A DNA stretch of 64,000 nt from Pogostemon cablin (lineage: Eukaryota; Streptophyta; Magnoliopsida; Lamiales; Lamiaceae). Position 1 is the stretch's first letter. Each line of letters opens with the position of its first letter. Shown here piece after piece: positions 1 through 13,488 of this stretch. The DNA lies in NCBI GenBank assembly GCA_023678885.1, contig CM043009.1, positions 16,981,117 to 17,045,116 of the forward strand. Reading direction: 5' to 3'. The notes beneath the pieces are model-generated. The model worked only from the letters and a program-made list of their open reading frames with translations. It was not told the DNA's origin and searched no databases. The position numbers and the translations under genes are program-made.

Positions 1-1384
1 TATCAATCAACAAGATGATGATGGAAAGTGGTTTACCAAATTGATTAAAAGTGAGATTAACAACAATCAAGAAGTGAAAATTCTAGGAATTATGTATCAA
101 ATTCATATGTATCATGGATTGAAGACTAAGGGCCAACACTAAAATCACCTAAACTCCCTCTCAAGATGGATAGGATATGAATATCAAATAGCTCAATAGA
201 TTGGTTCTCAATTAAACAATGCCAACTAGGTACTAAGCTTAAATGAGAGTCCCTTCACACAATCAATCAATCTCTCGATCAAACCAATCACATGTCCTAC
301 CAAAGGGTTCTAAACTATGAAGGACTTCTCAATCTCTTCACAATCTATAATGCACATGAAGTGTTTGATGAAATGATTCACTTAATTATCCTAAGCATAT
401 AATTGATTTCTCAATCTAATCACATATCTAGAACAACTAAACACACAAATCATCAATACAATTCAAGCAATTAATAATCAATGGTAGAAAATCATAGATC
501 CAATAAACATATGAATTCAAATACACAAATCCCCAAAATTATCCAACAACTATCATGTTGCTAATCTCACAAGGGAGATTAGCCTACTATATTAAGAAGG
601 AAATGAACATAGACATTAATATCCTTACAAAACATGATGAAACTATGAGGTTTAAACAAGAAATGAATGGAAACTCCCTTGATGTCACTTCAATGGTGAT
701 TTCCTTCCTTCCCTTGTTATCTTCCTCTCTTCCTTGCTTCTTTTCTTCAATTGGATGATGATTTTGATGGTTGGATGATTGTAGATCCAAATGATGGTGA
801 ATGGATGAAGATGAAGGTGAAAAATGGAGGAAATAGTGTGTGAGGTGTGTGGGGAAGGTAGAATTTCGGATCTTCTCTCACATATTGAAGTATTGGGTAT
901 TTATACCCCTTGGGAGGCTTCTAGAAGGATTCTGATTTTTTTTCTAGGATTTTACACAGCACGAGTCGTGCTCTGTCACACGGCCATAAGGTGGCCGTGT
1001 CGTGTAAACTGATGCTCCAGCACGGCCTTTTCTTACAGGGCCGTGTTGATGACACGACTCGTGCTGCCAACACGACTCGTGTGACTGGACACGACCTTAA
1101 GGTGCCCGTGTTGAACGAATAGGTGTCGCCGCACGACCATCGCTTACAGGGCCGTGTTGGCTACACGGCCCGTGTTGGTGCTGGCTCTTGTATTTCTTCA
1201 CTGTTTTGGCTCGTTCTCCCTCGTTTCAACTCCGAATTGAGATCCGCTTTTTCCCCTTCTTCCTTATCACACACATTTCCATGAAAATACAAAACATAAC
1301 CAAATAACACATAAAATACGGATAAAAATATATGAAAACTCACATAAAAAGATACTAAAATCTAGGTAAAAATATCACTCATCA
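1..1384 (-). mobile_element. LTR of the LTR-3 family (gypsy, Athila-like), truncated by window edge
   Basis: Reverse complement of the solo LTR at 9276-10911. The terminus reads ...AATATCACTCATCA at 1384, the complement of an LTR beginning TGATGAGTGATATT. The sequence matches nearly throughout, including the GC-rich CACGACTCGTG-type palindromes at 955-1180 and the TATA box at 898-905. About 170 bp of the other LTR end lies beyond the left edge, so I cannot tell whether this is a solo LTR or the end of a full element. It interrupts the 3' LTR of Copia-A; the expected right TSD would be 1385-1389 (TCTAC), but the partner is not visible. Confidence 0.85.
898..905 (-). promoter_or_regulatory. TATA box of LTR-3 family copy
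   Basis: TATTTATA on the plus strand is TATAAATA on the LTR sense strand, flanked by GGG/CCC as in the copies at 9837 and 53846. It lies just downstream of the palindrome-rich U3 block. Confidence 0.6.
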
Positions 1385-2342
1385 TCTACCCTCTTCACGT
1401 GTTATGCATGTCTATCCTAGGGTTAGAACAGCTGAGATGACTTATATATGGGCTATAGCTGAGATGACTTAAGTATCCAAGCTTAGCCCAAAGCTCATAC
1501 TTAAGTCCAATAATAATAATATATACCACTAAAATATTATTACTGCACTACCACTCTAATCCTATAATTACGTTATGGGCTCCTTCTTATTATGAGCCCG
1601 TTAGTCTCCCCATGTTTAAGGTATATAATGCCCATTAATTAATTAAGTTATTGACAACTCCATTAATTAATATCTCATCCGAGAGTAGTACCATTCAACC
1701 TCATTATCATGCCGGAATAAATCCACCAGTTGGGTTTACATGATAATCCTTATGAGCTCCTCAATGGGACATCATCAACCTATAACGGACACGGATTCCT
1801 TCTACAATCAACAACACACCATAGAGACAATACTATTTCCCAACTCACCAAGTTTGTTGATTTAATTATATGTAAATCTCACCCATTGATGGATCAAAAA
1901 AATACATACTGCCTTACGTGTGGAGGTTATTGTATAGGGATTAAGAGCACAAACATCCATAATAACATAGATCAAGTTCTTCTATACAGATAGTACAAGT
2001 CGAATGATCTCAAGCGGTCCTGCTCAATACACACAAAGTGCACTAATGTGATTCTATGGTCTAGACAAACTAATACCAAATCACACTACAACCATCCCGA
2101 TAGAGAGTTCCCATCTATCTCGGTTGTGAGCATCTGTTTATACTTTATAAGAAAATCGATAATATGATCTTCCACGTGTTGTCGCATAATATATTATCTA
2201 CAGTATAAAGTAAATGGACTATTGCATCGTACATATAAATAAATTATAAAATACAATCATTTTATCATATGATTCTCATTTCAAATAAATTGTTATAACA
2301 TTATTCATACAAAAAGCTAGACTTTTAGTACACAATCTAATA
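1385..2342 (-). repeat. Copia-A 3' LTR (partial)
   Basis: Reverse complement of the first roughly 950 bp of the Copia-B LTR, including the stretch TAGCTTTTTGTATG near the LTR start at about 2312-2325. Around 1440-1480 a block present in the 40060-40130 copy (reading CAGGAGGAGAAATTAG in plus orientation) is missing and a GCTGAGATGACTTA unit is duplicated. The distal part of this LTR is beyond the element at 1-1384. Confidence 0.8.
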
Positions 2343-5300
2343 ATCTCCTACTTATACTAAAAAACTATGATGTCATGTCTTCTGCCATACATCTGATTCC
2401 CACTCCCACTACACGACCATCAAAAACTCTCGCTTTAATATCCTTGTAAATGGATTTACTAGGTAATCATCTGATGCAATTTAGACGACAACAACCTTTC
2501 TCTTATCATACGATTTCTCGTAATAGATGGTACTAGTGCTCCATGTGTTTAATTGCCTTATGGGCTTGTGATTCCTTCAAGTTTGCAACTGCACCATTAT
2601 CATCAAAATAAATTGTAATAACCTTGGGCAAACTTAGAAATACTTCAAAGTCCATCATGAAGTTTCTAGAGTCATACAGATACTTTGGTTACCTCATAGG
2701 CTCAAATTTATCATCTTTCCATGATGGAGTCCGGAGTCTGAAATATATTTCTATATTACACTCCTCCATATTATGACTCAACTTCCCAAAATCAAGCACA
2801 TAACCTTTGAGGTGGATTTACTGCCGTCCCTATCTGATTTAAAAAATCTGAATCTATATAACCCATAAGAAGAAGTGAATCTGTTCGGTATGCCTACATA
2901 TAATTTTTAGTCCTTTTTAGGTACATAAATATATGTCTTTCCACAGTTCAACATTTTTATTTTGGGTTACCTTAATACCCACTGTCCATGCATTAGGTAA
3001 AACAGATATCTAATCTCGTGCATATCATTCCTTAGATTAAGCTTTCTTATTCGCCGAAGCATAAGAAACCGCTTTCATCACCTTTATCTTCTTTTTGCGT
3101 CTCAAGACATATTTCCTTAGATAAAGTCACATGCTAAAACAAATAAGGATCGTATCAAGCATAACATCCTTTTTGTGATCCTTATTACCGTGATCAAAAG
3201 GATATTTTTGCTCCTCTTAAGTCCTTCATCTCATACCGCTTTATCAATCATACCCTTACGCCCGACAATACTCTTTCATTATCTCCAATGAGCAAAATAT
3301 CATCTACGTATAGTATAAGAAATACCACAATGTTTTCGTCACTCTTTTCAATACACAAGACACATCCGCGCATTGATTAAATCCATATACCTGAATTTCC
3401 TCATCAAAACGGATGTTCCATGATCTTGAAGTTTGCTTTAGTCCATCGATGAATACTTTTAAGCTTACTATCATAATGCTCTTAGCCCTTTGCAATGAAT
3501 CACTCTGATTGCTTCACATAGATGTTTTTCTTAAGACTTCCAATCAGGAAAGTTGTCTTGACATCTATTTACTATCCCTCATATTTCATATGAGTAGCAA
3601 CAGATAAAAGAGTCCGGATCAATATAGGTATAGCTATCGGCGAACAGGTTTCCTCATAATTGAATCTTTTCTTTCTAATTATACCTTTTCGCAACAAGCT
3701 TTGCTTCTAAGGTTTTCACCTTACCGTATATCCTCTTTTATTTTGTATGACTACTTCCAATGGCTTTTATACCATTTAGTGGTCCTACAAGTCCCAGACT
3801 TGATTTAGAATCCATCGATTCTATTTTAGAAATCATTGCATTTTGCTAAGATTTGGCATTTCTATCTTGTAATGCTTCGTCGTATCCGTGGGTCCATTCA
3901 ATATTTACTAGGGATGAAGTCTCACCACTCTTCCAAAACATATATCTTACAGGTTGTCGAACAACCCTCCCACTACGACAAGGCACTACATGCAATTGTG
4001 TATCAGACGTGACACGTGTTGCAATTTACCTTATGGTATATCCTCTTGTACACTTGGTACTAATACTTTGTGATTTCCCTCTCACTTCCTTTAGAACAAT
4101 TTATACATGGGTTTATGATTTAATACATAGTTCTTTTCCAAGAATCTAGTGTTTGTGTTAACAATCACCCTTCGATCTTTTGGACTAAATAAATCATCAC
4201 CCTCCATTTTTCTAGTATATCCCACAAACAGACAAACGTTATACGAATGCTGTTTCTAGGGCATACCTATAAAATGAATATAGTAATTCCAAATAATTCA
4301 TCATCTATCTAATTATTTCCATAAGAGTCTTATTCCTTCTTCCCTCCACACCATACAACAGGGGTATGCCCGGTGTAGACAACTTAAGATTTAATCTCAT
4401 CTTCTGATAAATAATTCCTAAGTTATCCTAAGAGATCCCCGCCACCATGATTAAATCGTAATGACCATCTCTTGTCGGGATAGTCTTAGGATCGCTTAAA
4501 TCAGAATACACCAATTCCAACATATCTTTGCATGGCTCTATACCCATTTGCCTTAAAAGGCTTTTAATCATTTTTACTTTCAAGTAAGACTCGCAAGTCA
4601 GATAGTTTCCACTTCCAATAAACCTAACGGTCCATCGGATATATACCTCTGAATCCTACTCAAGTTAATATGATTTAGTCTTAGATGCTAAGAGTATGTT
4701 TAGTTCATCTCCAAAGGTTCTTTTCTCTTACTAAGATTAGAAGATGAATTATTAATTACTATTTGTTGCATCCGTGGGATAAACATAATTTATGAGTGTA
4801 TAAATTGTCACCAACGTACAACAACAAATTATAACTCCATCCCTCATCACTATGACCATGTCATTTAAATAAAATGGAGTATCCATCCGTAAATGCATAG
4901 AAACTGAAATGAAATTCTTTTTATGAAAAACGTACGTAAAGACAATTTCTCAAAATAAAATGTTTATTCATATCGTAAGATAAATAAACAACTCCCACTG
5001 AAACAACCACTACTATTGCAGCATTACCCATGTCCATAGTAATCTCATCATCACTTAGTTGCAGGCTTTTAGTGATTTCTGTATCTATACACAACATGTC
5101 AATAGATGCCATCACTAATCATGCTTCAACAACTAGTGAATGAGATATTAACCTTGTTCATATCTTGATGAAAATTGATTTCTTTCGCCACTTGTTTTGT
5201 CAAAAGTTTTCCACCTTATAGAGCCTTTTGTATTTCAGGTAGAACTTGCTCAAAACATCTAGGCAAACTATGGAGAATAAATTGATCTAGGTTTCCCCTT

Positions 5301-5480
5301 CAATTTCTACTCCATGTTTTTCCAATTCATTCATCAAGTCAACTATGACCTCTTGCCTTTTAACCTTACTCAGGTATCCGAAGAGTTACATGACACCATC
5401 ATATTTCTATGAACCTCTGACCTCTCCACTAGAGATTTTAATAGGCATCATATAACATCCTTAGTGAGAACACATTTTTA
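2343..5480 (-). pseudogene. Copia-A gag-pol remnant
   Basis: Minus-strand counterpart of the Copia-B coding region, in reverse order: RNase H end at about 2400-2800, reverse transcriptase at about 3140-3880, integrase and pre-integrase at about 4150-4760, gag at about 5130-5480. It is recognised by collinear nucleotide similarity to 17300-20580 rather than by open frames; stops and frameshifts occur every few dozen codons. The first bases (2343-2357) are the polypurine tract in complement, matching GTATAAGTGGAAGAT before the Copia-B 3' LTR. No functional product can be expected. Confidence 0.75.
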
Positions 5481-6360
5481 TTTTCCTAAGAAGTAAGAAT
5501 TAAAATCAAGATTATTTTCTAATCATCTAATTTTGGACAAGTAAATATAATTTCTTTTAGTAAACAATAAGTGAAATAAACCATTTGAAATTACAGAGAA
5601 TCACAAATAAATACACCGATCAAATCTTCGAATTTATCCATTTATATTGATTCCCTCAAAATAATATAAAATAAAATTCACCGACATCTCAAGCACCGTG
5701 AGACTGCATGCCACGATAGTGTGGACGTATACAAACCCGAACATTTATAATAGAAGGTTTTACCCATTAATTTCATTTATCAACCTAACCTCATGATAAA
5801 ATAAATAATAGTCGGTTCCTTTTTAGCCATGCAAATAATAGCAGTGACTCCGATGGGGAGGATACTTATTATTTGCATCTAAGTGTACACCATTATTTGA
5901 CCCCAAGTCCATTGCACAAGCTTATGTGCCTTACAGATAGAGAATTACACACGCGCTTGGATAACTTCCTACAATCATCAATTATAAGTTTGTATCAGTG
6001 AACTGCATATAAACTCATCCGATGGGGAGGAAGGCACTATAGCCAACACGCAAGTTCATATGCATCACATTATAAACAATAACTATTTAAAGAAGTCTGT
6101 ACCAGTGATCCATGAATAAACTCATCCGATGGGGAGGAAGACCCTAATGCCGATGCGCAAGTTTATTCACATCGCTAATAAAATAATAATGGAGGCCGCG
6201 GAAATTATTAATCAATTTCCTCTCCCACTTAGTTATCTAACACCGATGGTTTTTACATACATATAATATCAAAAATAAAATACGCAACCTAGCATGTTCC
6301 TATTACACCAATTAAGGCAGTAAATCACAGAGAATCATGCATACATATTCAACAATAATC
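5481..6360 (-). other. Copia-A internal leader, non-coding
   Basis: No usable ORF. It matches Copia-B 16500-17300 in reverse, including roughly 120-bp direct repeats around 5990-6180 that contain CATCCGATGGGGAGGAAG. This is the long region between primer site and gag that characterises this copia family. Confidence 0.7.
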
Positions 6361-6680
6361 AGATAATTAAATCAATTATTAACAGTTATATATCAGCGAA
6401 TTCGATTGTTCGCTCCCAAGCACAAATGTCGGCTAAGACCTCCAGATTATCAAATTTTCAAAACTATTGATATCGACCATCGATATCATCCATATTATTA
6501 AAATCATCGATATCGACCAGATTATCAAATTTTCAAAAATCTCCAGATTATCAAAATTTTAAAGCTATCGATATCGTTCAGATTATCAAAATCATCGATA
6601 TCGATCAGATTATGGAAATCCTCGATATCGTCCAGATCATCGAAATCATCGATATCGACATATAACCATATATAACAATA
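6361..6680 (-). repeat. ATCGATATCG-rich degenerate repeat in Copia-A
   Basis: Palindromic decamer-like boxes (ATCGATATCG and variants) recur with CAGATTATCAAA spacers between about 6430 and 6660. The same block occurs in Copia-B at 16126-16340 on the other strand, so it belongs to the element. Confidence 0.75.
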
Positions 6681-6889
6681 ATAGACAATTAATCCAATTA
6701 TGGCAGTTATATATCACGAATTAAATCACCACTAAATTAAGAAGTCTTGTTCGACACTCTAGCTATTGAACTGATGCCTTATGCGATAAGTAAGATTGCT
6801 TGCATCCTAAGTCGTTCAACATCACCAGTTGCCTTGACCCAAAACTCATCGGAACACGTCGAATGAAAAATTAATTTTCTTACCCATGA

Positions 6890-7569
6890 TTCAGTCCTGC
6901 ACGACTCGTGCCGCCTGCTGTCGGCGGACGTGCCGACAGCCATCTCCACTCGTGCCGTCCGCAGCGCCACGCCTTCGCTGGACATCCGCCAACACGACTC
7001 GTGCCAGAAACCAGTGCTAGTCATGCTGAATGCCTCAGCTATTGTTCGTCGTTTCCATACACTACGCACACCCAGACATTCCACCAGCATGACTATTGCT
7101 GCCCGCTCGTACCACTCATGCCGACTGACAATGTCAGTCATGCCGACCATTGTCTCATGCGCGCTGCATCCGTGCCGCTCATGCCTTCCAGCCGCTCACA
7201 CAGCCACATGTTGTGCCGCCCATGGATAGTCATGCCATCCGCACAGGTCAGTCATACTGGCCAAGCCCGCCGTCTCCTTGCCAGCCTGCACGTATCGTGC
7301 CGATCTCCAGTGTGGACCAGCACCGCTCTATACTCGCATGACTCGTGCAAGCCACTGGCACGACTCGTGCCGCCCGCCTCTGCCATGCCGCAAGTAGTCC
7401 AGCATCCGACACTGTCCTCCACCCAGCCTGCCGACATTACTCGTGCCACCCTTTGGCATGACCCGTGCCACCTCCCAGCGCTGCCGTCGGGCTGTCCATA
7501 TCTACGCCATCTGCGTATCGTCATTTGCCAAATTGTAACTCGATTCGGCGACTCGACTCGTGCCGTCAT
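6890..7569 (-). repeat. GC-rich CGACTCGTGCC-type degenerate repeat in Copia-A leader
   Basis: Unusually GC-rich stretch with many copies of ACTCGTGCC, GACTCGTGC and CATGCCG-like words. It yields long but meaningless ORFs on both strands. Copia-B has only a shorter, different GC-rich patch at 15480-15600. It ends at 7569, where Ath-A is inserted (TSD GTCAT at 7565-7569). Confidence 0.65.
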
Positions 7570-8756
7570 TGATGCGTATTTTCTTTGCACGCAAAATTAA
7601 TCCCCAAGTATTAAGAATATGAATTGTAGCTTAAGCAAGCGACCAAGTGAATATCGAACCCAAAGGACGGCGTATTATAAATTTAATTATTAACTAAATT
7701 AATTAAGACGAATGCAATAAAGTTTTAGGATTTAATTATTAAACTAATAAACAATAAATAAAAATAACAAATAAAATAAAATATCACTCGAAGAATACGA
7801 AAGTGGATCAAGTAGGAGAATACGTAGCTCTAGGATAATCCAGTTTCACTCATTAATCTCCCTTTCGTGTGTTGATGTCCGACTCTGCCTTGTGGAATAT
7901 GGACGCATCACTAAGCCATGCATATCTACTCTATAGACACAAGTAAACATGCGTGTAAAACGTGTGAATAACCTTAGAGCAAGAGATATAATTCCACCCC
8001 CCTTTCTAGATACTATCAGTATTAATTATTTCTCTGGCCAATTGGTACTCTAACCCGATATGATCTCCCTTTATAGGTACTATGAAATTATCCTCTTTAT
8101 CCTACTTAATAACCCGAATTCAATTCAATTAATAAGTATCATATATGATAGTTCTAATGAAGCTTCGGAGTCCCCTCACTTAGAATCATAACATGGAATC
8201 CTGTTCAGTGGTGAACGCACTCAATATACAACCAAGATATATTTTCAGACTCTATATACCAATTGAAGATGCACAAAACGACCGTGAATATGGATGAAGA
8301 AAGCACAATCATATATAAAAATAATCCACAAGTAGTGTTGTACGGAGTTTACACACGAAAGTTCAATTAATTAATAGAAACGTTCAAAACCCTAGATCTA
8401 CCAAAATAGTTCTAGCCAATAATGTTGCGAAGAACGATCATGGGTGTTGGATAGATCTTACCCGTAGTCCAGAAAATATAAGATAAATTAGGAAACGAAT
8501 AAACCCTAGATGTGGGCGTCGTCGCGTCCTTCTCCATCTTGAATCCTCCTCTTGGTTTTCCTTCTCCGTCTTGAATTCTCCTCTTGGTTCTCCTCTTGAT
8601 TCCACAAAAAAATCTTCAAAGTGATGGATGGATGGAAGAAAGGATGTGGATAATGGTTGGGGGTGATCCCCCTTGTGGGGTGTGGTATTGTGTTGTGGCC
8701 TCTCTCTAATCCAATCTCTATTCTCTATTGTGTTTTCTTGGTGTGATCTACATCCC

Positions 8757-8764
8757 CTTTTATA
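8757..8764 (-). promoter_or_regulatory. TATA box of Ath-A 3' LTR
   Basis: CTTTTATA on plus is TATAAAAG in LTR sense; the same site occurs at 38692-38699 in the 5' LTR. Confidence 0.6.
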
Positions 8765-9275
8765 CTTGTAAGCTCTTCTAATGGACCTAGGATGGGCTTT
8801 TTCTTGGAAAGCACGAAAATTCATGAACAAGGGGTAAAAATCCCAATTTTGTGCTTGTTCAGGCTTCTGGTTTGACCACGACCAGTGGTCGAACCGAACA
8901 GAGGAGGTCGAACTCTGGTCGAACTGCAGTGTGCAGTCTCACCGTTTCGCATATAACTTCCACATCCGGAACCTGATTTGAGTGATTCTTATGCTCATAC
9001 AATTCTCTCTTCCTTAGCTTTCTATCCATATAAACAACTTATAAAAACTCCTAGATTTGAAGGTGTAACAAGCCATGGAAAATGACATTGCCGTTCTATT
9101 CGGCATAGCTCGCGCGACGTCACCATTGTGCTTATAACTTCCTCGTTTGGAATCCTATTGAGGTGTTCTTTACGCCAAAACGATCCTCTTTTCAGTGGAT
9201 TTCCAACCATGTATCACACTTCTCGTTCAGAGCTCCAAAATAACATAAAAAAATTATAAAAGTTGGGAGTGCGTT

Positions 9276-10911
9276 TGATGAGTGATATTTTCACCTACAT
9301 TTTAGTATCTTTTTATGTGAGTTTTCGTATATTTTTATCCGTATTTGTATGTTATTTGATTGTGTTTTGTGTTTTTATGGAAATGTATGTGAATGAGCTT
9401 AAACCTATAATTTTCACTTTTTATTTGATGCTAGATATGATAAGGAAGACGTAGGAAAAAACGGATCTCAATTCGGAGTTGAAACGAGGGAGAATGAGCC
9501 AAAACAGTGAAGGAATCAAGGCAGCAGCAACACGATTGGCCGTGTTGGTGGCACGAGCCATGTCGCAGTACGCGACTCGTGTAGCTAACACGGGCCTGTC
9601 CAGAATGGTCGTGCGGCGACATCTATTCATTCAACACGACCACCACTTGACCGTGTTGCGGAGCTCGACTCGTGTTGCAGCACACGACCCGTGTAGCCAA
9701 CACGGGCCTGTAAGGAGAGGCCGTGCGGGAGCATCAGTTCACGTAACACGGGCACCTTATGGCCGTGTTGTGTCACACGACTCGTGTCGTGTCTGGGATA
9801 AAAAAAATCAGAATCCTTCTAGAAGTCCTATAAGGGTATAAATACCCCTCCATTCAGATTTTATAGAGAGGATCCGAAATTCCACCTTCCCCACACACCT
9901 CACACACCATTTCCTCCATTTTTCACCTTCATCTTCATCCATTCACCATCCATTAGATCTATAATCATCCTACCATCAAAATCATCATCCAATTGAAGAA
10001 AAGAAGCAAGGAAGAGAGGAAGATAACAAGGGAAGGAAGGAAATCACCATTGAAGTGACCTCAAGGGAGTTTCCATTCATTTCTTTATTAAACCTCATAG
10101 TTTCATCATGTTTTGTAAGGATATTAATGTCTATGTTTATTTCCTTCTTAATATGGTAGGCTAATCTCCCTTGTGAGATTAGCAACATGATAGTTGTTGG
10201 ATAATTTTGGGGATTTGTGTATTTGAATTCATATGTTTATTGGATCTATGATTTTCTACCATTGATTATTAATTGCTTGAATTGTATTGATGATTTGTGT
10301 GTTTAGTTGTTCTAGATATGTGATTAGATTGAGAAATCAATTATATGCTTAGGATAATTAAGTGAATCATTTCATCAAACACTTCATGTGCATTATAGAT
10401 TGTGAAGAGATTGAGAAGTCCTTCATAGTTTAGAACCCTTTGGTAGGACATGTGATTGGTTTGATTGAGAGATTGATTAATTGTGTGAAGGGACTCTCAT
10501 TTAAGCTTAGTACCTAGTTGGAATTGTTTAAGTGAGAACCAATCCATTGAGCTATTTGATATTCATATCCTATCCATCTCGAGAGGGAGTTTAGGTGATT
10601 TTAGTGTTGGCCCTTAGTCTTCAATCCATGATACATATGAATTTGATACATAATTCCTAGAATTACCACCTCTTGATTGTTGTTAATCTCACTTTTAATC
10701 AATTTGGTAAACCACTTTCCATCATCATCTTGTTCGTTTGATCATTGCTTGCTTTGATTACTTGTCATTTATTTGTTTACAACCAATCCCATTGATGATT
10801 CGTCTCTATAAAATTACAACAAACGTAAGATCGCTTAAGCACTAGTGCCTACCTCCCTTGGGTTCGATAATTTCTTGAATTGGTCATTCTCCACTATAAT
10901 ATGGCTAATCA
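9276..10911 (+). mobile_element. Solo LTR-3 (gypsy, Athila-like)
   Basis: Begins TGATGAGTGATATT and ends GGCTAATCA, flanked by the exact 5-bp repeat GCGTT (9271-9275 and 10912-10916). No internal region is attached, so it arose by LTR-LTR recombination. It is related to the Ath-C LTRs: shared start TTTTCACCTACATTTTAG, shared TATA region and shared CACACACC leader. A GC-rich palindrome block with CACGACTCGTG-like words lies at 9535-9800. Confidence 0.9.
9837..9844 (+). promoter_or_regulatory. TATA box of solo LTR-3
   Basis: GGGTATAAATACCCC, identical in core to the Ath-C LTR boxes at 53846 and 60769. Confidence 0.6.
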
Positions 10912-11121
10912 GCGTTTTTCAGCATTCATACACAAATTGCACCTTTTCTCCAACTTTGCACTTTTGATCCCTTTTTCCACCTAAAACATAATAAAATACG
11001 TCAAGTGCACCTTGTTCTCACATATATTGAATATAAGACACTTATACTAATATATAACAACAATACTCATCAAAAAGGTGTTAGATTGGACACTCAAACA
11101 CGCTAATTTCCACTCTCAACA

Positions 11122-12950
11122 ATCCCACAAACTTACCCGTTGCTTGTCCCGAGACAACAAAATAAAAATAAAGAGAAAGAGAGTAAGAAAATTAGCAGGG
11201 AAACAAGGACTATGACTCATACCCCATTCAAATGCAATTGTCCTCAACTTAGGTCATGCAACTCTCATTACATGTAATAATCAATTCATAGCATACAAGT
11301 TAAGAAAATCACCACCAATTCAAATGCTCCATTGACATATTCTCACAGGAAGTATATATCACTCACACTCAAGTGTAAAATATGTACACTTATGGGTTAT
11401 GGTGTTTACGCTTAAATTCAATTCAAGTGCATGCGTAACCATAAGCTTGCCAAATATCTCAAACTCTCCACCACTAAAAGTATGATTCAACAATGGGATC
11501 AAAAAGGACTTTTCTTTTGGATGTAATGTTGCCTCTTTGGTAAGGGTAGGAAACATATGGATAAAGTGACTCAATTAGTAGAGAATTAAAACCAGAGATC
11601 TTTTGTACTACAGATTTTTACACTTCAAGGCTATCCAGCTTCATGCTCTTCTAATTTTCTTTTCTCTCATTTTTCTTCAAGCTCAACGTTTTTTCCTTCT
11701 TTTCTTTTTTCTCGAGGTACCAGTTTCGGGCACTACCTCTAAATCTCGGGGGACCAGTTTCGGGCACTATCCGTAAGCAACTTATTTTCAAGCTCATAAT
11801 CACTTGTACAGCTCTAAATATTTTATTCCTTCCAAACTCCATCAAAATCAACTTCACACACTTAGACAACATTTAATTCTCCACTAAATATAGGGATTTA
11901 AGGCTCAAATATGATATCAAAGTGGCTATCTTCGTAGGTTGCCAAAGAAATAAGGCTTTTAGGCTCAAAATGGCTAACTACAGATATAAAATTATTTGGT
12001 AGGAAATTATTTTGCAAAGTGACTCATAATTATCAAAGATGGCCTAAAATCATCTCCCATTATCTAACATAACATGCGGTCTCAAGTAAGACAAGAGGCA
12101 AGTTCTAGAATACATACACAAGAACGATACTCACCAGAAAGAAATATCATGTGATTATGTAACATGATCAACGAGGCTCAAAATCTCACATAGGTTTTTA
12201 ACAAGTAACAGAGCACTTTCCACGCTAAGTAATATCTCACAAGTACAAATAGAATTTCATATCGCATTATAATTCAAGTACACTTTCTTCATCAATTTCA
12301 AGAACATATGAATTTCAGGCACAATTTAAAAATATAAGCTCATGTAGATCACCAAAAATATAAATTTAATCCTTCCACTCCATGAATTAAAAACACATAT
12401 AAAAACTAGAATAAGGAAACGAGGGCTTCTGATTTTGTCTTTCAACATATGCACAAGTTCCTTGAGTTGTTCAACTCGGTCATCTTGCCACTCTTCTACC
12501 TTTTTCTATCATCAAAGCTCAAACAAACTCATCATCACAGGATTCATCAATAATAAAATAGGAGAACTATAAGAAAGAATCAATTGACTATCTAATTGAC
12601 TCCATACAATAGATACACCACTGAACACTAGGCAAATTGCAAAAAATTGACACATCAAAACCGATTAAAGTTTCAACATACCGCAAAAATTCAATTTCCC
12701 TAACAAACATTACAAAGAAAAGTTATACTCTTGGTACTTTAATGAGGTAAGAACATCACACCCCTCAAACTTTGTAAAAATATAAGTCGAAACTAAGTTT
12801 GAAAAGAGATATAATTGCCGATTAGTAAGCACCTTAAATATAAAAAAATTTTACTCACACAAAAGAAATAAAACAATAAAACGGAAGGAGAAGCCCCCAA
12901 CAAGCACTCATGTTTAACATCGGAGAGTCACGATGGATGTAACCTTTTGG
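11122..12950 (-). other. Ath-A 3' non-coding region with polypurine tract
   Basis: No coding potential on the element strand. In sense orientation it follows the end of the gag-protease frame and matches Ath-B 30760-31110 and parts of 33900-35190. It contains two copies of a GTGCC(C)GAAACTGG-type motif (11713-11737 and 11747-11772). At the LTR border (11122-11155, complement) it has the TCGGGACAAGCAAC box followed by the polypurine tract AAGTTTGTGGGA. Confidence 0.7.
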
Positions 12951-13394
12951 ACTACTGGATCAGAGGACGGTCTTGTCGCATCCTTACCTTCAAATACTTT
13001 CTTTTCCTCTTCTTGTCTACACTCAGCACTTCACCTTTCTTGGTAACAAGTATATGATCCTTGAAATTTCCTTCCTCCCATGGCTATCTAGACACCTCCT
13101 TGTCAATCTTCCACTTAAATTCAGAATCATCTGTCATAAAAAATCAAGATTAAACAAGTTAGAAATCACATCTATGCTCTTTTATGATTGAGTCTCTATT
13201 GGCATCTTTATTACATGATCAAGAGAGAAAACCACATCTTCATTATCCATCTGCAGTCTAAGCTTCTCGGCTCTCAACCTCTTTACTCTTTCCCACTTCT
13301 TCTCAACTATAAGCTCAGTATTCTGTCCTTGAGATGGCACAGGAGTAGCATTAACATCATGAAAATCATTCGGCATAGAAAAAGTACAGAACAT
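12950..13394 (-). pseudogene. Ath-A protease end plus pol-less C-terminal module
   Basis: From 13394 leftwards, the frame covers a gag linker like that of Ath-B (EKKWERVKRLRAEK). It then jumps straight to the protease-distal part (DNEDVVFSLDHVIKMP), so the catalytic protease segment is deleted. Further left, at about 12960-13135 on the same strand, is SEFKWKIDK, then KKGEV, then KYLKVRMRQD, with one stop (TAG) between. That second part resembles the C-terminus of the Ath-C protein (57862-58047) and has no counterpart in the Ath-B pol frame. The gene is broken and was already without polymerase. Confidence 0.7.
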
Positions 13395-13488
13395 GAGGGT
13401 TCGACCTGAGTTCGACCTGTGTAGGTGGTCGAACTAGATGAATAATGGTCGAACTGAACACCTGAAAGTTCGTTCTCCACCTTACAGG
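13395..13488 (-). pseudogene. Ath-A gag fragment with TTCGACC boxes
   Basis: Short left-hand piece of the gag repeat region, with GGTCGAAC/TTCGACC boxes. It continues at 21992 on the other side of Copia-B. TSD ACAGG occupies 13484-13488. Confidence 0.65.

Larger units (their letters stand above)
7570..11121 (-). repeat. Ath-A 3' LTR, interrupted by solo LTR-3
   Basis: On the plus strand it begins TGATGCGTATTTTC and ends CACTCTCAACA, matching the 5' LTR at 37504-39436 over its length. It is split at 9275/10912 by a solo LTR with TSD GCGTT; without that insert it is about 1.9 kb. It contains TTCGACC/GGTCGAAC boxes at about 8870-8925. Confidence 0.85.

Noticed and set aside
555..758. 67-codon ORF repeated at 9985-10188 on the other strand
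   Set aside because: Both are the same antisense stretch of one LTR family; similarity follows from LTR homology, and no domain is visible.
6908..7600. 230-codon plus-strand ORF with overlapping ORFs on the other strand
   Set aside because: Low-complexity GC-rich repeat; His/Pro/Ser-rich translation with no domain, and frames are open on both strands because of composition.
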